Shown: positions 8,029-16,275 of the stretch, piece after piece
How positions within the stretch are numbered: the first letter of the stretch is position 1
How the letters are laid out: the number at the start of each line of letters is the position of its first letter
Origin: Kribbella albertanoniae
GTDB taxonomy: Bacteria > Actinomycetota > Actinomycetes > Propionibacteriales > Kribbellaceae
Length of the DNA: 45,675 nt
NCBI RefSeq assembly: GCF_004348455.1
Contig: NZ_SMKA01000036.1
Coordinates: forward strand, 1 to 45,675
Reading direction: 5' to 3'
Position numbers and translations under genes: made by a program
The notes under the pieces: model-generated
What the model was told of the DNA's origin: nothing
Database searches by the model: none
The model's input: the letters and a program-made list of their open reading frames with translations, nothing else

Positions 8029-8781
8029 CTAGTTACGAGGTCCGCCGGCGACGTACAGGACCTGGCCGGAGACGAACCCGGCCTCCTCGCTGCAGAAGAA
8101 CGACGCGGCGGCGGCGATGTCGTCGGGGGTACCGGTGCGGTTCACCGGGATGGTGGCGGCGGTCGCCTTTTTGAACTCCTCGAAGTCCACGCCGACCCGG
8201 GCCGCGGTGGCCGCCGTCATGTCGGTCTCGATGAACCCCGGGGCGATCGCGTTCGCGGTGACGCCGAACTTGCCCAGCTCGATCGCCAGCGTCTTGGCCA
8301 GACCCTGCAGGCCGGCCTTCGCGGAGGCGTAGTTCGCCTGGCCGCGGTTACCCAGCGCGGAGGTCGACGACAGGAACACCATCCGGCCGTAGCCGGCCTC
8401 AACCATGTGCGCCTGGACGCCCTTCGACATCAGGAAGCTGCCCTTGAGGTGCACGGACATGACCGTGTCCCAGTCGTCCTCGGACATCTTGAAGAGCAGG
8501 TTGTCGCGCAGCACGCCGGCGTTGTTCACCAGGATGGTCGGGGCGCCGAGCTCGGCCACCACCCGCTCGATCGCGGCGGCGACCTGGTCGGACTTGCTGA
8601 CGTCGGCGCCGATCGCCACGGCCTTGCCACCGGCGTCGGTGATCGTCTTGACGGTGCCCGCGCAGGCACCCTCGTCCAGGTCGAGGACCGCGACCGCGTT
8701 CCCGTCCTTGGCCAGCCGGAGCGCGACGGCCGCGCCGATTCCCCGGGCTGCCCCGGTCACAATCGCCACTCGCTGCGCCAT
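8029..8781 (-). CDS. fabG: 3-oxoacyl-[ACP] reductase FabG-like SDR
   Basis: 250 aa NADP-dependent short-chain dehydrogenase. TGAARGIG (9-16), LVNNAG (84-89), catalytic Ser138/139, Tyr151 and Lys155 in NYASAKAG, then PGFIETDMT, all typical of FabG. GGGAG ribosome binding site before ATG 8781. First gene of a leftward fabG-maoC pair. Whether it serves fatty-acid synthesis, beta-oxidation or polyhydroxyalkanoate-type metabolism is not decided by sequence; coupling to an R-specific hydratase suggests (R)-3-hydroxyacyl substrates. Confidence 0.9.
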   Translation of the reverse strand: MAQRVAIVTGAARGIGAAVALRLAKDGNAVAVLDLDEGACAGTVKTITDAGGKAVAIGADVSKSDQVAAAIERVVAELGAPTILVNNAGVLRDNLLFKMSEDDWDTVMSVHLKGSFLMSKGVQAHMVEAGYGRMVFLSSTSALGNRGQANYASAKAGLQGLAKTLAIELGKFGVTANAIAPGFIETDMTAATAARVGVDFEEFKKATAATIPVNRTGTPDDIAAAASFFCSEEAGFVSGQVLYVAGGPRN

Positions 8782-8789
8782 TGCCGCTC

Positions 8790-8801
8790 CCTACCGGTAG
8801 G
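8790..8801. promoter_or_regulatory. 12-bp palindrome upstream of fabG
   Basis: CCTACCGGTAGG is a perfect palindrome immediately upstream of the fabG ribosome binding site, in the 91-bp divergent gap between fabG and the thioesterase pair. It may be part of an operator for a TetR-type lipid regulator. A single short palindrome in GC-rich DNA can occur by chance, hence the low confidence. Confidence 0.35.
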
Positions 8802-8872
8802 TATCTCTTGCCGGGGATGACATTACCCACGCTGCGTCATGCCGGGACCACCCAGGATGCGATGATCGCCGT

Positions 8873-9298
8873 GTGGATCATCACAACCGCCACGTGTACC
8901 ACTGTCCCTTGCGGTGGGGAGACATGGACGCGCTCGGCCACGTGAACAACGGCAAGTACGTCGACTACCTCCAGGACGCTCGCGTCGACTTCCTGTTCCG
9001 GACCGCGGCCGACCTCGGCGTCGACACGCTGGAGACGGGGCTGCTGGTGGCCCGCCACGAGGTTCAGTACCGGGCACCGCTGCGGTTCCGGGCCGAGCCG
9101 GTCCGGATCGAGTTGTGGATCAGCGAGATCAGAGGGGCCCAGTTCACCGTCGACTACGAGATCCTGGACGTCGAACCGGCCCGGACGACGTACGTCGAGG
9201 CCCGGACCAAGCTGGTCCCGTTCGACTTCAAGGCCAACCGCCTGCGCCGGATCACCCCGGAAGAACGCGAAATCCTGTCGAGGCTGGTAGGCAGATGA
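8873..9298 (+). CDS. Acyl-CoA thioesterase, 4HBT hotdog family
   Basis: 141 aa. The 4-hydroxybenzoyl-CoA-thioesterase-type motif is clear: LRWGDMDALGHVNNGKYVDYLQDARVDFL contains the catalytic-region Asp and HVNN. Hydrolyses an acyl-CoA to free acid and CoA; substrate unknown. GTG start at 8873 (another GTG at 8871 is out of frame). Overlaps the next thioesterase gene by four bases (ATGA). Divergent from fabG-maoC. Confidence 0.88.
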   Translation: MDHHNRHVYHCPLRWGDMDALGHVNNGKYVDYLQDARVDFLFRTAADLGVDTLETGLLVARHEVQYRAPLRFRAEPVRIELWISEIRGAQFTVDYEILDVEPARTTYVEARTKLVPFDFKANRLRRITPEEREILSRLVGR

Positions 9299-9711
9299 CC
9301 TTCACCCATCCAGTCCTGGTCCGCTGGTCGGATATCGACTCCTACGACCACGTCAACAACGTCCGGTACTTCGACTATCTGCAGGAAGCACGAATCGCCT
9401 TCCTGAGCCACCTGGCCGGCTCGCGGGACTACTTCGCCGAGTACCCGGTGGTGCTGGTCAGCCAGACCGTCGACTACCTGCGGCCGATCCTGCTGCGGCA
9501 CCCGCCGTACGACGTGGATGTGTGGATCGAGTCGGTCGGAACGACGTCGTACACGATGGGTTCACGGATCGTCGACCGCAGTGGTGGGACCGAGGACGTG
9601 TACGCGAAGGCGGTGTCGGTGCTGGTGGCTGTGGACGGTGTGACGCACGCCAAGCGCGAGCTGTTCGCGCCCGAACGGGCAGCCCTCGAACAGCAGCTTC
9701 GGGTGACTTGA
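9295..9711 (+). CDS. Second acyl-CoA thioesterase, 4HBT family
   Basis: 138 aa hotdog protein with VRWSDIDSYDHVNNVRYFDYLQEARIAFL, paralogous to the preceding one. ATG at 9295 overlaps the previous stop (ATGA), implying translational coupling. The two may form a heteromeric hotdog assembly or act on different chain lengths; this is inference. Followed by glbO after 15 bp. Confidence 0.88.
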   Translation: MTFTHPVLVRWSDIDSYDHVNNVRYFDYLQEARIAFLSHLAGSRDYFAEYPVVLVSQTVDYLRPILLRHPPYDVDVWIESVGTTSYTMGSRIVDRSGGTEDVYAKAVSVLVAVDGVTHAKRELFAPERAALEQQLRVT

Positions 9712-9726
9712 GACACTGGTACCGAC

Positions 9727-10146
9727 ATGAGTGACGCAGAGAGCTTCTACGACGCCGTCGGTGGGGCGGACACCTTCCACCGGCTGGTGGCAGCGTTCTA
9801 CCGTGGCGTCGCCGCCGACCCCGAACTACGCCCGATGTACCCGGAGGAGGACCTCGGCCCGGCCGAGGTGCGTTTCCGGATGTTCCTGGAGCAGTACTGG
9901 GGTGGGCCGAAGACCTACTCCGACGAGCGCGGTCACCCTCGGCTGCGGATGCGGCACGCACCGTTCGCCGTCACCCCGAGCTCCCGGGACCGCTGGCTGG
10001 GCCACATGCGGGCCGCCCTCGACGAGATCGCCCTGCCTCCCGATCGGGACGAGGAGATCTGGCGCTACATGGTGATGGCCGCGCACAGCATGGTGAACAC
10101 CGACGAACCGCACTATCCCGGCGCGATCGACGTGTCCGGAAACTAA
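9727..10146 (+). CDS. glbO: Group II truncated haemoglobin GlbO
   Basis: 139 aa haem protein close to mycobacterial trHbO: SFYDAVGG at the start, MFLEQYWGGPKTYSDERGHPRLRMRHAPF in the middle. Proximal His77 (F8) in RMRHAPF, Tyr25 (B10), Tyr38 (CD1) and Trp90 (G8) are all in place, as expected for an O2/NO- or peroxide-reactive group II globin. Cytoplasmic. It lies 15 bp after the thioesterase pair and 26 bp before osmC, so it may be co-transcribed with either; pairing with a peroxide-reducing OsmC protein suggests an oxidative-stress role. Confidence 0.95.
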   Translation: MSDAESFYDAVGGADTFHRLVAAFYRGVAADPELRPMYPEEDLGPAEVRFRMFLEQYWGGPKTYSDERGHPRLRMRHAPFAVTPSSRDRWLGHMRAALDEIALPPDRDEEIWRYMVMAAHSMVNTDEPHYPGAIDVSGN

Positions 10147-10172
10147 GAGCTTCGCGAGGAGAACAAACGAGC

Positions 10173-10601
10173 ATGGCAACCACTCGTACGGCCAAGGCGC
10201 ACTGGGAAGGCTCGTTGCTGGAGGGTGCGGGGCAGGTCGCCCTGGAGTCCTCCGGTGTCGGCACCTTCGACGTTTCGTGGGCGTCGCGCGCCAATGAGGC
10301 GAACGGCAAGACCAGCCCGGAAGAACTGATCGCGGCCGCGCACTCGGCCTGCTTCTCGATGGCGCTGTCGCACGCGCTGGCCCAGGGCGGCAACGCCCCG
10401 GAGTCGCTGGACACCTCCGCCGACGTCACCTTCCAGCCGGGTGAGGGCATCACCGGGATCGTGCTGTCGGTCAACGGCAAGGTGCCAGGCCTGACCGCGG
10501 ACCAGTTCGCGGAGTTCGCCGAGGACGCGAAGAAGAACTGCCCGGTCTCGCAGGCGCTGGCCGCCACCCCGATCACGCTGGACGTCACCTTCACCGCCTG
10601 A
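10173..10601 (+). CDS. osmC: OsmC-family peroxiredoxin
   Basis: 142 aa thiol peroxidase reducing organic hydroperoxides. Catalytic Cys60 in AAHSACFSMALS and resolving Cys123 in KKNCPVSQAL, with conserved Glu51 in SPEELIAAAH. Length and both cysteines are typical of OsmC rather than the Ohr branch. A GAGGAGAA ribosome binding site precedes ATG 10173 by about ten bases. Last gene of its unit; a strong hairpin follows 16 bp after the stop. Confidence 0.92.
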   Translation: MATTRTAKAHWEGSLLEGAGQVALESSGVGTFDVSWASRANEANGKTSPEELIAAAHSACFSMALSHALAQGGNAPESLDTSADVTFQPGEGITGIVLSVNGKVPGLTADQFAEFAEDAKKNCPVSQALAATPITLDVTFTA

Positions 10602-10617
10602 CCTCCGACGTACCGAG

Positions 10618-10647
10618 GCGCCCGGTGTGGATCGCACCGGGCGCTTT
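10618..10647 (+). terminator. Intrinsic terminator after osmC
   Basis: GCGCCCGGTG-tggatcg-CACCGGGCGC, a perfect 10-bp GC-rich stem with a 7-nt loop followed by TTTGCTATT. It lies between the convergent osmC and MscS genes and could serve both directions, overlapping none of the coding region on the left and ending at the MscS stop. Confidence 0.75.
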
Positions 10648-10648
10648 G

Positions 10649-11407
10649 CTATTCGGCCGGCGGGTGGGTTTCTTCCTCGGCCTTCTCGGTGCCGCTGCCG
10701 ACGCCGGAGGAGGCGGTGGAGGCGGGGTCGCGGGTGGTCAGGTTGCCGATCCGCAGGACCTCGCCGTTCCGGACGTACCAGGTGGTGCCGTCCTCGCCGC
10801 GGAGCGTGGTGATCCGCAGGCCGACCGCCAGCACGGTGCCGGTCGCCTTCTCCATGTCGATCAGGTCGCCGACGCCGTACTGGTCCTCGAAGATCATGAA
10901 GACACCGGCCAGGAAGTCCTTGACCAGCGTCTGGGCGCCGAAGCCGAGCGCGACGCCGAGAATGCTTCCGGTGGCGAGCACCGGCATGATGTCGAAGCCG
11001 AGCTCGGCCAGCAGCATCACCACCAGGACCGCGGTGAGCACGATCGTCACCACGCTGCTCAGCAGTGAAGCGATCGTTTCGGCACGCTGGGTCCGCCGCT
11101 CGGTGGCCAGGTTGTTCTCGACGAAGTCCAGGCCGAGCTTCGATTTCGACAGTACGCCGGCGACCGCGCCGTTGCCGGTCCGGCGGGCGAACCGGCGGAT
11201 GGCTTTGTGCAGGATCCAGCGGAGCACGAAGAAACCGATCACCAGCGCGAGGATGCGCGCGGGCACGGCGATGATCTGGTCGGTCACCTCGAGCTTGCCG
11301 TCGTTACCCCACCGGAAGAAGGTTGGGAGCTCCAGCGGACGGGAAAACAGGGGGTGACTGAACGCGGACACAAGGTAGCTGGTCAGAATAGCCATATCGC
11401 CGCCCAT
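10649..11407 (-). CDS. Small-conductance mechanosensitive channel, MscS family
   Basis: 252 aa membrane protein. Hydrophobic segments near 47-65 and 112-138, then the pore-lining TM3 and family signature LATGSILGVALGFGAQTLVKDFLAGVFMIFEDQ beginning near residue 146, followed by a beta-domain start YGVGDLID and RNGEVLRIGN. The C-terminal part is short, so the large cytoplasmic vestibule of E. coli MscS is reduced. Opens on membrane tension to release solutes. Start at 11407 or the ATG four codons later (11395), which has a better G-rich leader. Confidence 0.88.
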   Translation of the reverse strand: MGGDMAILTSYLVSAFSHPLFSRPLELPTFFRWGNDGKLEVTDQIIAVPARILALVIGFFVLRWILHKAIRRFARRTGNGAVAGVLSKSKLGLDFVENNLATERRTQRAETIASLLSSVVTIVLTAVLVVMLLAELGFDIMPVLATGSILGVALGFGAQTLVKDFLAGVFMIFEDQYGVGDLIDMEKATGTVLAVGLRITTLRGEDGTTWYVRNGEVLRIGNLTTRDPASTASSGVGSGTEKAEEETHPPAE

Positions 11408-11605
11408 GTTAGAGGGCGTCTGGGAACTCCACGCCTACTGCGCAGCACCCGGCACGGCACCTCGGCGCACTGGTGCGAAAGCCACGATGGAAAAGCATCG
11501 AGGCTCCCGCCCCAGCACACCGAGCTACCGCACCGAGCACTTGCTCGCTACGGCGTGGAGTCCCCAGACACCCTCTCAGTGACCTCGACCAGGGAGACGA
11601 ATCGC

Positions 11606-12595
11606 ATGCCCAGCCGCTTGGACGACGAGCTACTCCGGCTCGTGAGCGCGGGCGTGCTGCGCCAGTACCAGGCCGAGGCGCTGCGTGCGGCCGCCGATGC
11701 CGAGGTCGACGCGGCGCTCGCCCAGCACAAGCCTGAGCCCCCGGCGGCCCCGCCGCCGAAACCGCGGACACCGCCTGCTGCTGCGCACTCGAGCGCATTG
11801 GTCGAGGTGCTCGGGTACGTCGGTGGCGCGCTCCTGCTCGGCGCTGTGGCGCTACTCACGCTGGCGAACTGGGGTGAGATGGGCCGGGCGGCCCGGATCA
11901 GCACCGGGACAGTCGCCGCGGTCGTGCTGCTCGGGGCGGCCGCCGTACTGAAGATCTTCCGGCGCCGGGACCAGCTCGCCTCGGCGCTGGCCTCGCTCGG
12001 CTGTTGTGTGGCCGGTTTCGCCACGTACGTCGCGATCGAGGGCGAGGCCGGCCGGATCGTCGGGGTGGCCATCGCGCTCACGCTGGCCGGCCTCGGGCTG
12101 TGGTGGCTGGCCGGCTCGTCGTTGCTGGTGGCAACGTTCGGCATCCTGGCCGTCGGGGTGCTGGTGATCACCGCCGACGTGCTGACCCCGGACGACGGCT
12201 CGTCGTCGAACTCGGCGGGGATCGCCGGGACCGGGTTCATCCTGGTCGCGTTCGTGCTGGCCGTGCTCGGACTGTTCCGCGACCAGCCCACTGCCTGGTC
12301 GCTGGCCGGTGCGGCGATGTTCAGCTCGTCGATCTGCTGGCTGATCCAGGAGCGTGGCGAGATCATGGCGCTGGCGGTCGGAACGGCCGGTCCGGCCGCG
12401 CTGCTGGTCGCCTACGGGCGGCGGCGCGCATCGGCGTACGCGGTGGTCGGTTGCTCGATCCTGCTGGTCATCTGGCCGACAGCGCTCTACCAGCTCACCG
12501 ACAACGTCGCAGGGGTAGCGATCGGGCTGGTAGTGGCCAGTGTGGCGCTCCTGTTCGCCGTACTGCTGCTCAGCAAACGACGTCCGGCCGAGTGA
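11606..12595 (+). CDS. Polytopic membrane protein, DUF2157-like
   Basis: 329 aa. A short cytoplasmic N-terminal helix (LDDELLRLVSAGVLRQYQAEALRAA), a Pro/Ala-rich linker (about 45-60), then about nine to ten hydrophobic segments to the C-terminus. The layout resembles DUF2157 membrane proteins, which carry a short N-terminal helix pair before the membrane part. No catalytic motif is visible; function unknown. ATG at 11606 follows GGGAGA; an in-frame extension back to 11207 has no actinobacterial character and overlaps the MscS gene. The 198 bp before it hold no gene. Confidence 0.7.
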   Translation: MPSRLDDELLRLVSAGVLRQYQAEALRAAADAEVDAALAQHKPEPPAAPPPKPRTPPAAAHSSALVEVLGYVGGALLLGAVALLTLANWGEMGRAARISTGTVAAVVLLGAAAVLKIFRRRDQLASALASLGCCVAGFATYVAIEGEAGRIVGVAIALTLAGLGLWWLAGSSLLVATFGILAVGVLVITADVLTPDDGSSSNSAGIAGTGFILVAFVLAVLGLFRDQPTAWSLAGAAMFSSSICWLIQERGEIMALAVGTAGPAALLVAYGRRRASAYAVVGCSILLVIWPTALYQLTDNVAGVAIGLVVASVALLFAVLLLSKRRPAE

Positions 12596-12646
12596 CACGG
12601 CGCTGCGGTTACACACGAGTGGCCGAGATGCGGCAGACTCGCTGAG

Positions 12647-14764
12647 GTGACTGCTCCCACTCCGGCCCTTGTCGAGCTAGCGGTTGCCCATGGTGTGGCG
12701 ACGGAGTACTGGAACTGGCAAGGCGAGCATGTGGTCGTCTCCAGCGAGGTTGTCTCCACTGTGCTCGCGGCACTCGGTGTGGATGCGTCCACACCGGACA
12801 AGGCTGCTGAGGCCTTGGACGAACATCAGTTGGCGCGCTGGCGACGTACGTTGCCTGCCACTGTGGTGATGCGCGAGGGGTGGACGCCTTGGTTCGCCGT
12901 GCACCTGCCGCACGGGTCTACTGCTGAGGTGTGGGTGGATCTGGAGGACGGTGGCCAGCGACGGGACATCCCGCAGCAGGAGCACTGGGTCGAGCCGGTG
13001 TGGGTCGACGGCGTGCAGATCGGTGAGGCGACGTACCAGCTGCCTGGAGACCTGCCGCTGGGCTACCACCGGCTGTGCGCAAGGGTCGGCACCAGTCCGG
13101 AGATCTCGGTCGGGTCGCTGATCGTCACCCCTAGCAAGCTGGAGCCGGAGAAGCTGAACCGCACCTGGGGCTGGGTGCTGCAGCTGTACTCGGTCCGCTC
13201 CCGGCGCTCGTGGGGGATCGGTGACCTGCACGACCTCGCCGACCTGGCCGCCTGGTCCGCCAATGATCTGGGTGCCGGGTTCGTGCTGATCAACCCACTG
13301 CATGCGGCCGAACTGGCCGGCCGGATGGAGCCCTCGCCGTACCTCCCGGCTTCCCGGCGCTTCGGCAACCCGATCTACCTACGGATCGAGGACATCGACG
13401 AGTACGGCGATCTGGCGCCGGCTGAGCGGGATCGGGTCCGGGCGCTCAGCCTGCAGGCGCGGGCGCTCAGCGAGGACGCGAACGCTCTGGACCGTGACAC
13501 GGTCTGGGCCGCCAAACGCGAGGCGCTGCAGTTGCTGTTCGGCGTGCGGCCGTCGATCGGTCGGATCGCCGAGTACGGCGCGTACTGCGACCGTGAGAAC
13601 CAGGGTCTGGTCGATTTCGCGACCTGGGCGGCAATCTCCGACGTGCACGGGCCTGAGTGGAGCAAGTGGCCGGAGGAACTGCAGGACCCGACCAGCTCGG
13701 CGGTCACTGCGTTCCGGAACGACAACCCGGACGCGGTGGAGTTCCACTGCTGGCTGCAGTGGCAGATGGACGAGCAGCTTGCCCGCACACAGGCCAGGGC
13801 CAAGTCGGCCGGCATGTCGCTGGGCGTTGTCCACGACCTAGCAGTCGGTGTGCATCCGGACGGTGCGGACGCGTGGGCGCTGCAGCACGTGCTGGCACAG
13901 GGCATCCACGTCGGAGCGCCGCCGGACGCGTTCAACCAGCAGGGACAGGACTGGTCCCAGCCGCCCTGGCGGCCGAATGCGCTGGCCGAGACCGGGTACG
14001 CCGCCTGGCGGGACCTGGTCCGCGCGGTGATGCGCCATGGTGGCGGACTGCGGATCGACCACATCCTCGGCATGTTCCGCCTGTGGTGGGTGACCTCACC
14101 GGAGCGACCGACCGAGGGCACCTATGTGCGCTACGACCACGAGGCGCTGATCGGCATCCTCGTCCTGGAGGCCACCCGCGCCGGAGTGACGGTTGTAGGG
14201 GAGGACCTCGGCACAGTCGAGCCCTGGGTGCGTGACTACCTCACTGAGCGCGGAGTCCTCGGTACGTCGGTGCTGTGGTTCGAGCGGGATGCAGATGGCA
14301 AGCCGCTCGCTCCTGAGCGCTGGCGCGAGCTGTGCCTGGCTACCGTCACCACGCACGACCTGCCGCCGACCGCGGGCTACCTGGCCGGCGACCACGTCGA
14401 GCTGCGCAACCGGCTTGGCCTGCTGACCCGTCCGGTGGCCGAAGAGCTGGCCGTGGACGAGGCAGATCGGGATGCGTGGCTGAACGCACTGCGCGAGCGC
14501 CACCTGCTCCGCTACACCGACGGCGACGTCGAGCGCATCGTGGAGGCACTGCACCAGTACGTCGCTCACACTCCGTCGAAGCTGGTCGGTGTCGCACTGA
14601 CCGATGCGGTCGGAGAACGGCGGACGCAGAATCAGCCGGGCACCACGGACGAGTATCCGAACTGGCGGGTCCCGCTCGGCGGCCCGGACGGTGAACCGGT
14701 TCTGGTCGAGGATCTGCCCAACAATCTGAGGCTCAGACGGTTGATCGGTGCCCTGACAATCTAG
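12647..14764 (+). CDS. malQ: 4-alpha-glucanotransferase (amylomaltase)
   Basis: 705 aa GH77 enzyme that transfers maltodextrin units between alpha-1,4-glucans. Catalytic nucleophile Asp471 in GGLRIDHILGMFRLWW, acid/base Glu519 in VVGEDLGTVEPW, and transition-state His570-Asp571 in TTHDLPPTAGY. The first 150 residues form the extra N-terminal MalQ domain common in actinobacteria; the loop PSPYLPASRRFGNPIYLRI (about 224-245) is typical. GTG start at 12647. Stands alone between a membrane protein and a secreted LPMO; no maltose-uptake genes are nearby. Cytoplasmic glycogen/maltodextrin metabolism. Confidence 0.95.
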   Translation: MTAPTPALVELAVAHGVATEYWNWQGEHVVVSSEVVSTVLAALGVDASTPDKAAEALDEHQLARWRRTLPATVVMREGWTPWFAVHLPHGSTAEVWVDLEDGGQRRDIPQQEHWVEPVWVDGVQIGEATYQLPGDLPLGYHRLCARVGTSPEISVGSLIVTPSKLEPEKLNRTWGWVLQLYSVRSRRSWGIGDLHDLADLAAWSANDLGAGFVLINPLHAAELAGRMEPSPYLPASRRFGNPIYLRIEDIDEYGDLAPAERDRVRALSLQARALSEDANALDRDTVWAAKREALQLLFGVRPSIGRIAEYGAYCDRENQGLVDFATWAAISDVHGPEWSKWPEELQDPTSSAVTAFRNDNPDAVEFHCWLQWQMDEQLARTQARAKSAGMSLGVVHDLAVGVHPDGADAWALQHVLAQGIHVGAPPDAFNQQGQDWSQPPWRPNALAETGYAAWRDLVRAVMRHGGGLRIDHILGMFRLWWVTSPERPTEGTYVRYDHEALIGILVLEATRAGVTVVGEDLGTVEPWVRDYLTERGVLGTSVLWFERDADGKPLAPERWRELCLATVTTHDLPPTAGYLAGDHVELRNRLGLLTRPVAEELAVDEADRDAWLNALRERHLLRYTDGDVERIVEALHQYVAHTPSKLVGVALTDAVGERRTQNQPGTTDEYPNWRVPLGGPDGEPVLVEDLPNNLRLRRLIGALTI

Positions 14765-14790
14765 CTTTCCGTATTTCACCGGTCACGAGT

Positions 14791-14832
14791 TGTTGACAAT
14801 AGATTTGAAGAGTTGTTTTCTATTGGTCAACA
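14791..14832 (+). promoter_or_regulatory. LPMO promoter region with long inverted repeat
   Basis: AT-rich stretch with TGTTGACAATAGA (14791-14803) and TCTATTGGTCAACA (14819-14832): a 13-bp inverted repeat with one extra base in the right arm. The left arm contains a consensus -35 TTGACA (14793-14798); a -10 about 17 bp on would fall in TTTTCT/TCTATT of the right arm. The repeat therefore brackets the promoter, as an operator would. It is 53 bp before the LPMO start. Not a DasR (TGGTCTAGACCA-type) site. Confidence 0.5.
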
Positions 14833-14885
14833 CGAAGGCGCCTTCCTTCACTGTCTCTCCGCCCCACAGTGCAAGGAGTTACCCC

Positions 14886-15482
14886 ATGCTGCGATCACGC
14901 AAAGTCAGCATGGCCGGTGTTGCTGTCGGTGCCCTGGCACTGACGTTCAGCACATCGGTCCCCATGGCCAGCGCACACGGCTGGACCAACGCACCCATCA
15001 GCCGAGCCAAGCACTGTCAGGCCACGCCCTCGCTGAACTGCGGCAACATCCAATGGGAGCCGCAGAGTGTCGAGGGCCCGAAGGGCTTCCCGAACGGTGG
15101 CCCGGCGGACGGCAAGATCTGCTCGGCCGGGATCGGTGCCTTCGCTCAACTGGATGACCAGCGGAACGGCAGCTGGCCGACCAACTGGCTGAGCTCCGGT
15201 GCCACCTACACGTTCAAGTGGCACTTCACCGCGTCGCACTCGACGACCGATTTCAGGTACTACATCACCAAGAACGGCTGGAGCCAGAATTCCCCGCTGA
15301 CCCGTGGGGCGCTGGAGCTGACCCCGTTCCTGACCGTTCCCTACAGCGGCCGGCCGCCGGCCGACATTGCGCACAGTGGCAAGCTGCCGAGCGGCAAGAC
15401 CGGACGGCACATGATCCTGTCGGTCTGGACCATCGCCGACACCGGAAACGCTTTCTACCAGTGTTCGGACGTCAATTTCTGA
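14886..15482 (+). CDS. Secreted AA10 lytic polysaccharide monooxygenase
   Basis: 198 aa. Signal peptide of 30 residues (RSRK, hydrophobic core, MASA) cleaving before His31, so the mature protein starts with the copper-binding His1 (HGW). The second histidine-brace ligand is His118 in FTASHSTTDFRYYITK, and the C-terminal Phe-rich strand ends AFYQCSDVNF. Four to five Cys suit disulfides. A single AA10 domain with no carbohydrate-binding module: oxidative cleavage of chitin or cellulose outside the cell, needing a reductant and H2O2/O2. AGGAG lies eight bases before ATG 14886. It has its own promoter region and a strong 3' hairpin, so is probably monocistronic. Chitin versus cellulose cannot be decided by eye. 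Confidence 0.93.
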   Translation: MLRSRKVSMAGVAVGALALTFSTSVPMASAHGWTNAPISRAKHCQATPSLNCGNIQWEPQSVEGPKGFPNGGPADGKICSAGIGAFAQLDDQRNGSWPTNWLSSGATYTFKWHFTASHSTTDFRYYITKNGWSQNSPLTRGALELTPFLTVPYSGRPPADIAHSGKLPSGKTGRHMILSVWTIADTGNAFYQCSDVNF

Positions 15483-15521
15483 TTCAGGCACCAATTTGGT
15501 AAATAATTTTCCTCGGTACCG

Positions 15522-15557
15522 CACTCCTTGAAATGACCGCCCCTATTTCAAGGAGTG
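15522..15557 (+). terminator. Hairpin terminator after LPMO
   Basis: CACTCCTTGAAAT-gaccgcccct-ATTTCAAGGAGTG: perfect 13-bp arms, 10-nt loop, 40 bp past the LPMO stop. A short outer CTCGG/CCGAG pair extends it. No T-run follows, as is common for actinobacterial terminators. The loop-side arm contains AAGGAG, which is coincidental to the stem. Confidence 0.65.
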
Positions 15558-15608
15558 TCCCGAGGGCCCCTGGAGCAGCCGCCGGCGCCGAAGTACTAGG
15601 CTGCAGGC

Positions 15609-15890
15609 GTGATTGCTGAGCTGTCCGGCCACACGGTGTTGGTGTTCGTCGGGATTCCTGTGTTGGTCGCCGCGGTGCTGGCGCTGCTGGTGTTCGCGGG
15701 GTCGATCGCGAGCGGCCCGCGGTACCGGCCGGGGTTGTCCTGGTGGGCGCCGCCGGTCTGGATCAACGGACCGGTCGCCACCAAGCCCGACCCTGCCAAC
15801 CTGCCTGAGCTGCCCGCCGCGCCAGGGACCCCCGCGACCGCCGGTGCCGGCGTCGCCCGTACGACCGGAGGCGCAAGTGCCAGTTGGTGA
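15609..15890 (+). CDS. Small single-pass membrane protein, CtaJ-like
   Basis: 93 aa. One strong membrane helix (about 9-33, VLVFVGIPVLVAAVLALLVF) followed by GPRYRPGLSWWAPPVW and a Pro/Ala-rich tail. I recall the pattern FVGIP...GxRYRPG...PVW from a small actinobacterial protein annotated as aa3-type cytochrome oxidase subunit CtaJ; the assignment rests on memory and needs a search. GTG start at 15609. Its last 14 bases overlap the DUF5130-like gene, so the two are translated together. Confidence 0.6.
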   Translation: MIAELSGHTVLVFVGIPVLVAAVLALLVFAGSIASGPRYRPGLSWWAPPVWINGPVATKPDPANLPELPAAPGTPATAGAGVARTTGGASASW

Positions 15891-16275
15891 CGCGTTCACG
15901 CCCGATCAGCTCCACGACATCGAGCGCGCGGTCCGGCACGCCGAGGAGGCTTCCGGCCTGCACTTCTCCGTGTACGTCGGTGGCGCGGACTCCGAGACCC
16001 GTCCGTTCGCCGTGGAGTTGCTGAACGAGCTCGACGACCCGGATCACACCGTGCTCGTGTACGTCGACCCGGCCGGCCGCCGGCTGGAGATCGTCACAGG
16101 TGCCGAGGCGAAGCGACAGTTGTCGGACACCGCGGCCGGGCTGGCCGCGCTGACGATGCAGACGTCGTTCGCCACTGGTGACCTGACCGGTGGTCTGGTG
16201 ACCGGAGTGCAGCAGCTGGGTACCAATGCGCACCAGGCGCCGCTGCTGCACGCCAACGAGCCACACAAGCAGTGA
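15877..16275 (+). CDS. DUF5130/TPM-like protein
   Basis: 132 aa soluble protein. Pattern FTPDQLHDIERAVRHAEEASGLHFSVYVGG ... VLVYVDPAGRRLEIVTGAEAKRQLSD fits the TPM-like fold of DUF5130 proteins. No signal peptide or membrane segment. GTG start at 15877 has GGAGG five bases upstream and lies inside the preceding gene. Overlaps the following GNAT gene by four bases (GTGA). Function unknown; the tight overlap with a CtaJ-like protein suggests a respiratory or membrane-linked role, which is inference. Confidence 0.7.
   Translation: MPVGDAFTPDQLHDIERAVRHAEEASGLHFSVYVGGADSETRPFAVELLNELDDPDHTVLVYVDPAGRRLEIVTGAEAKRQLSDTAAGLAALTMQTSFATGDLTGGLVTGVQQLGTNAHQAPLLHANEPHKQ

Noticed and set aside
14791..14832. 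DasR (GlcNAc repressor) site before the LPMO gene
   Set aside because: The expected TGGT-N4-ACCA core is absent; the inverted repeat has different arms.
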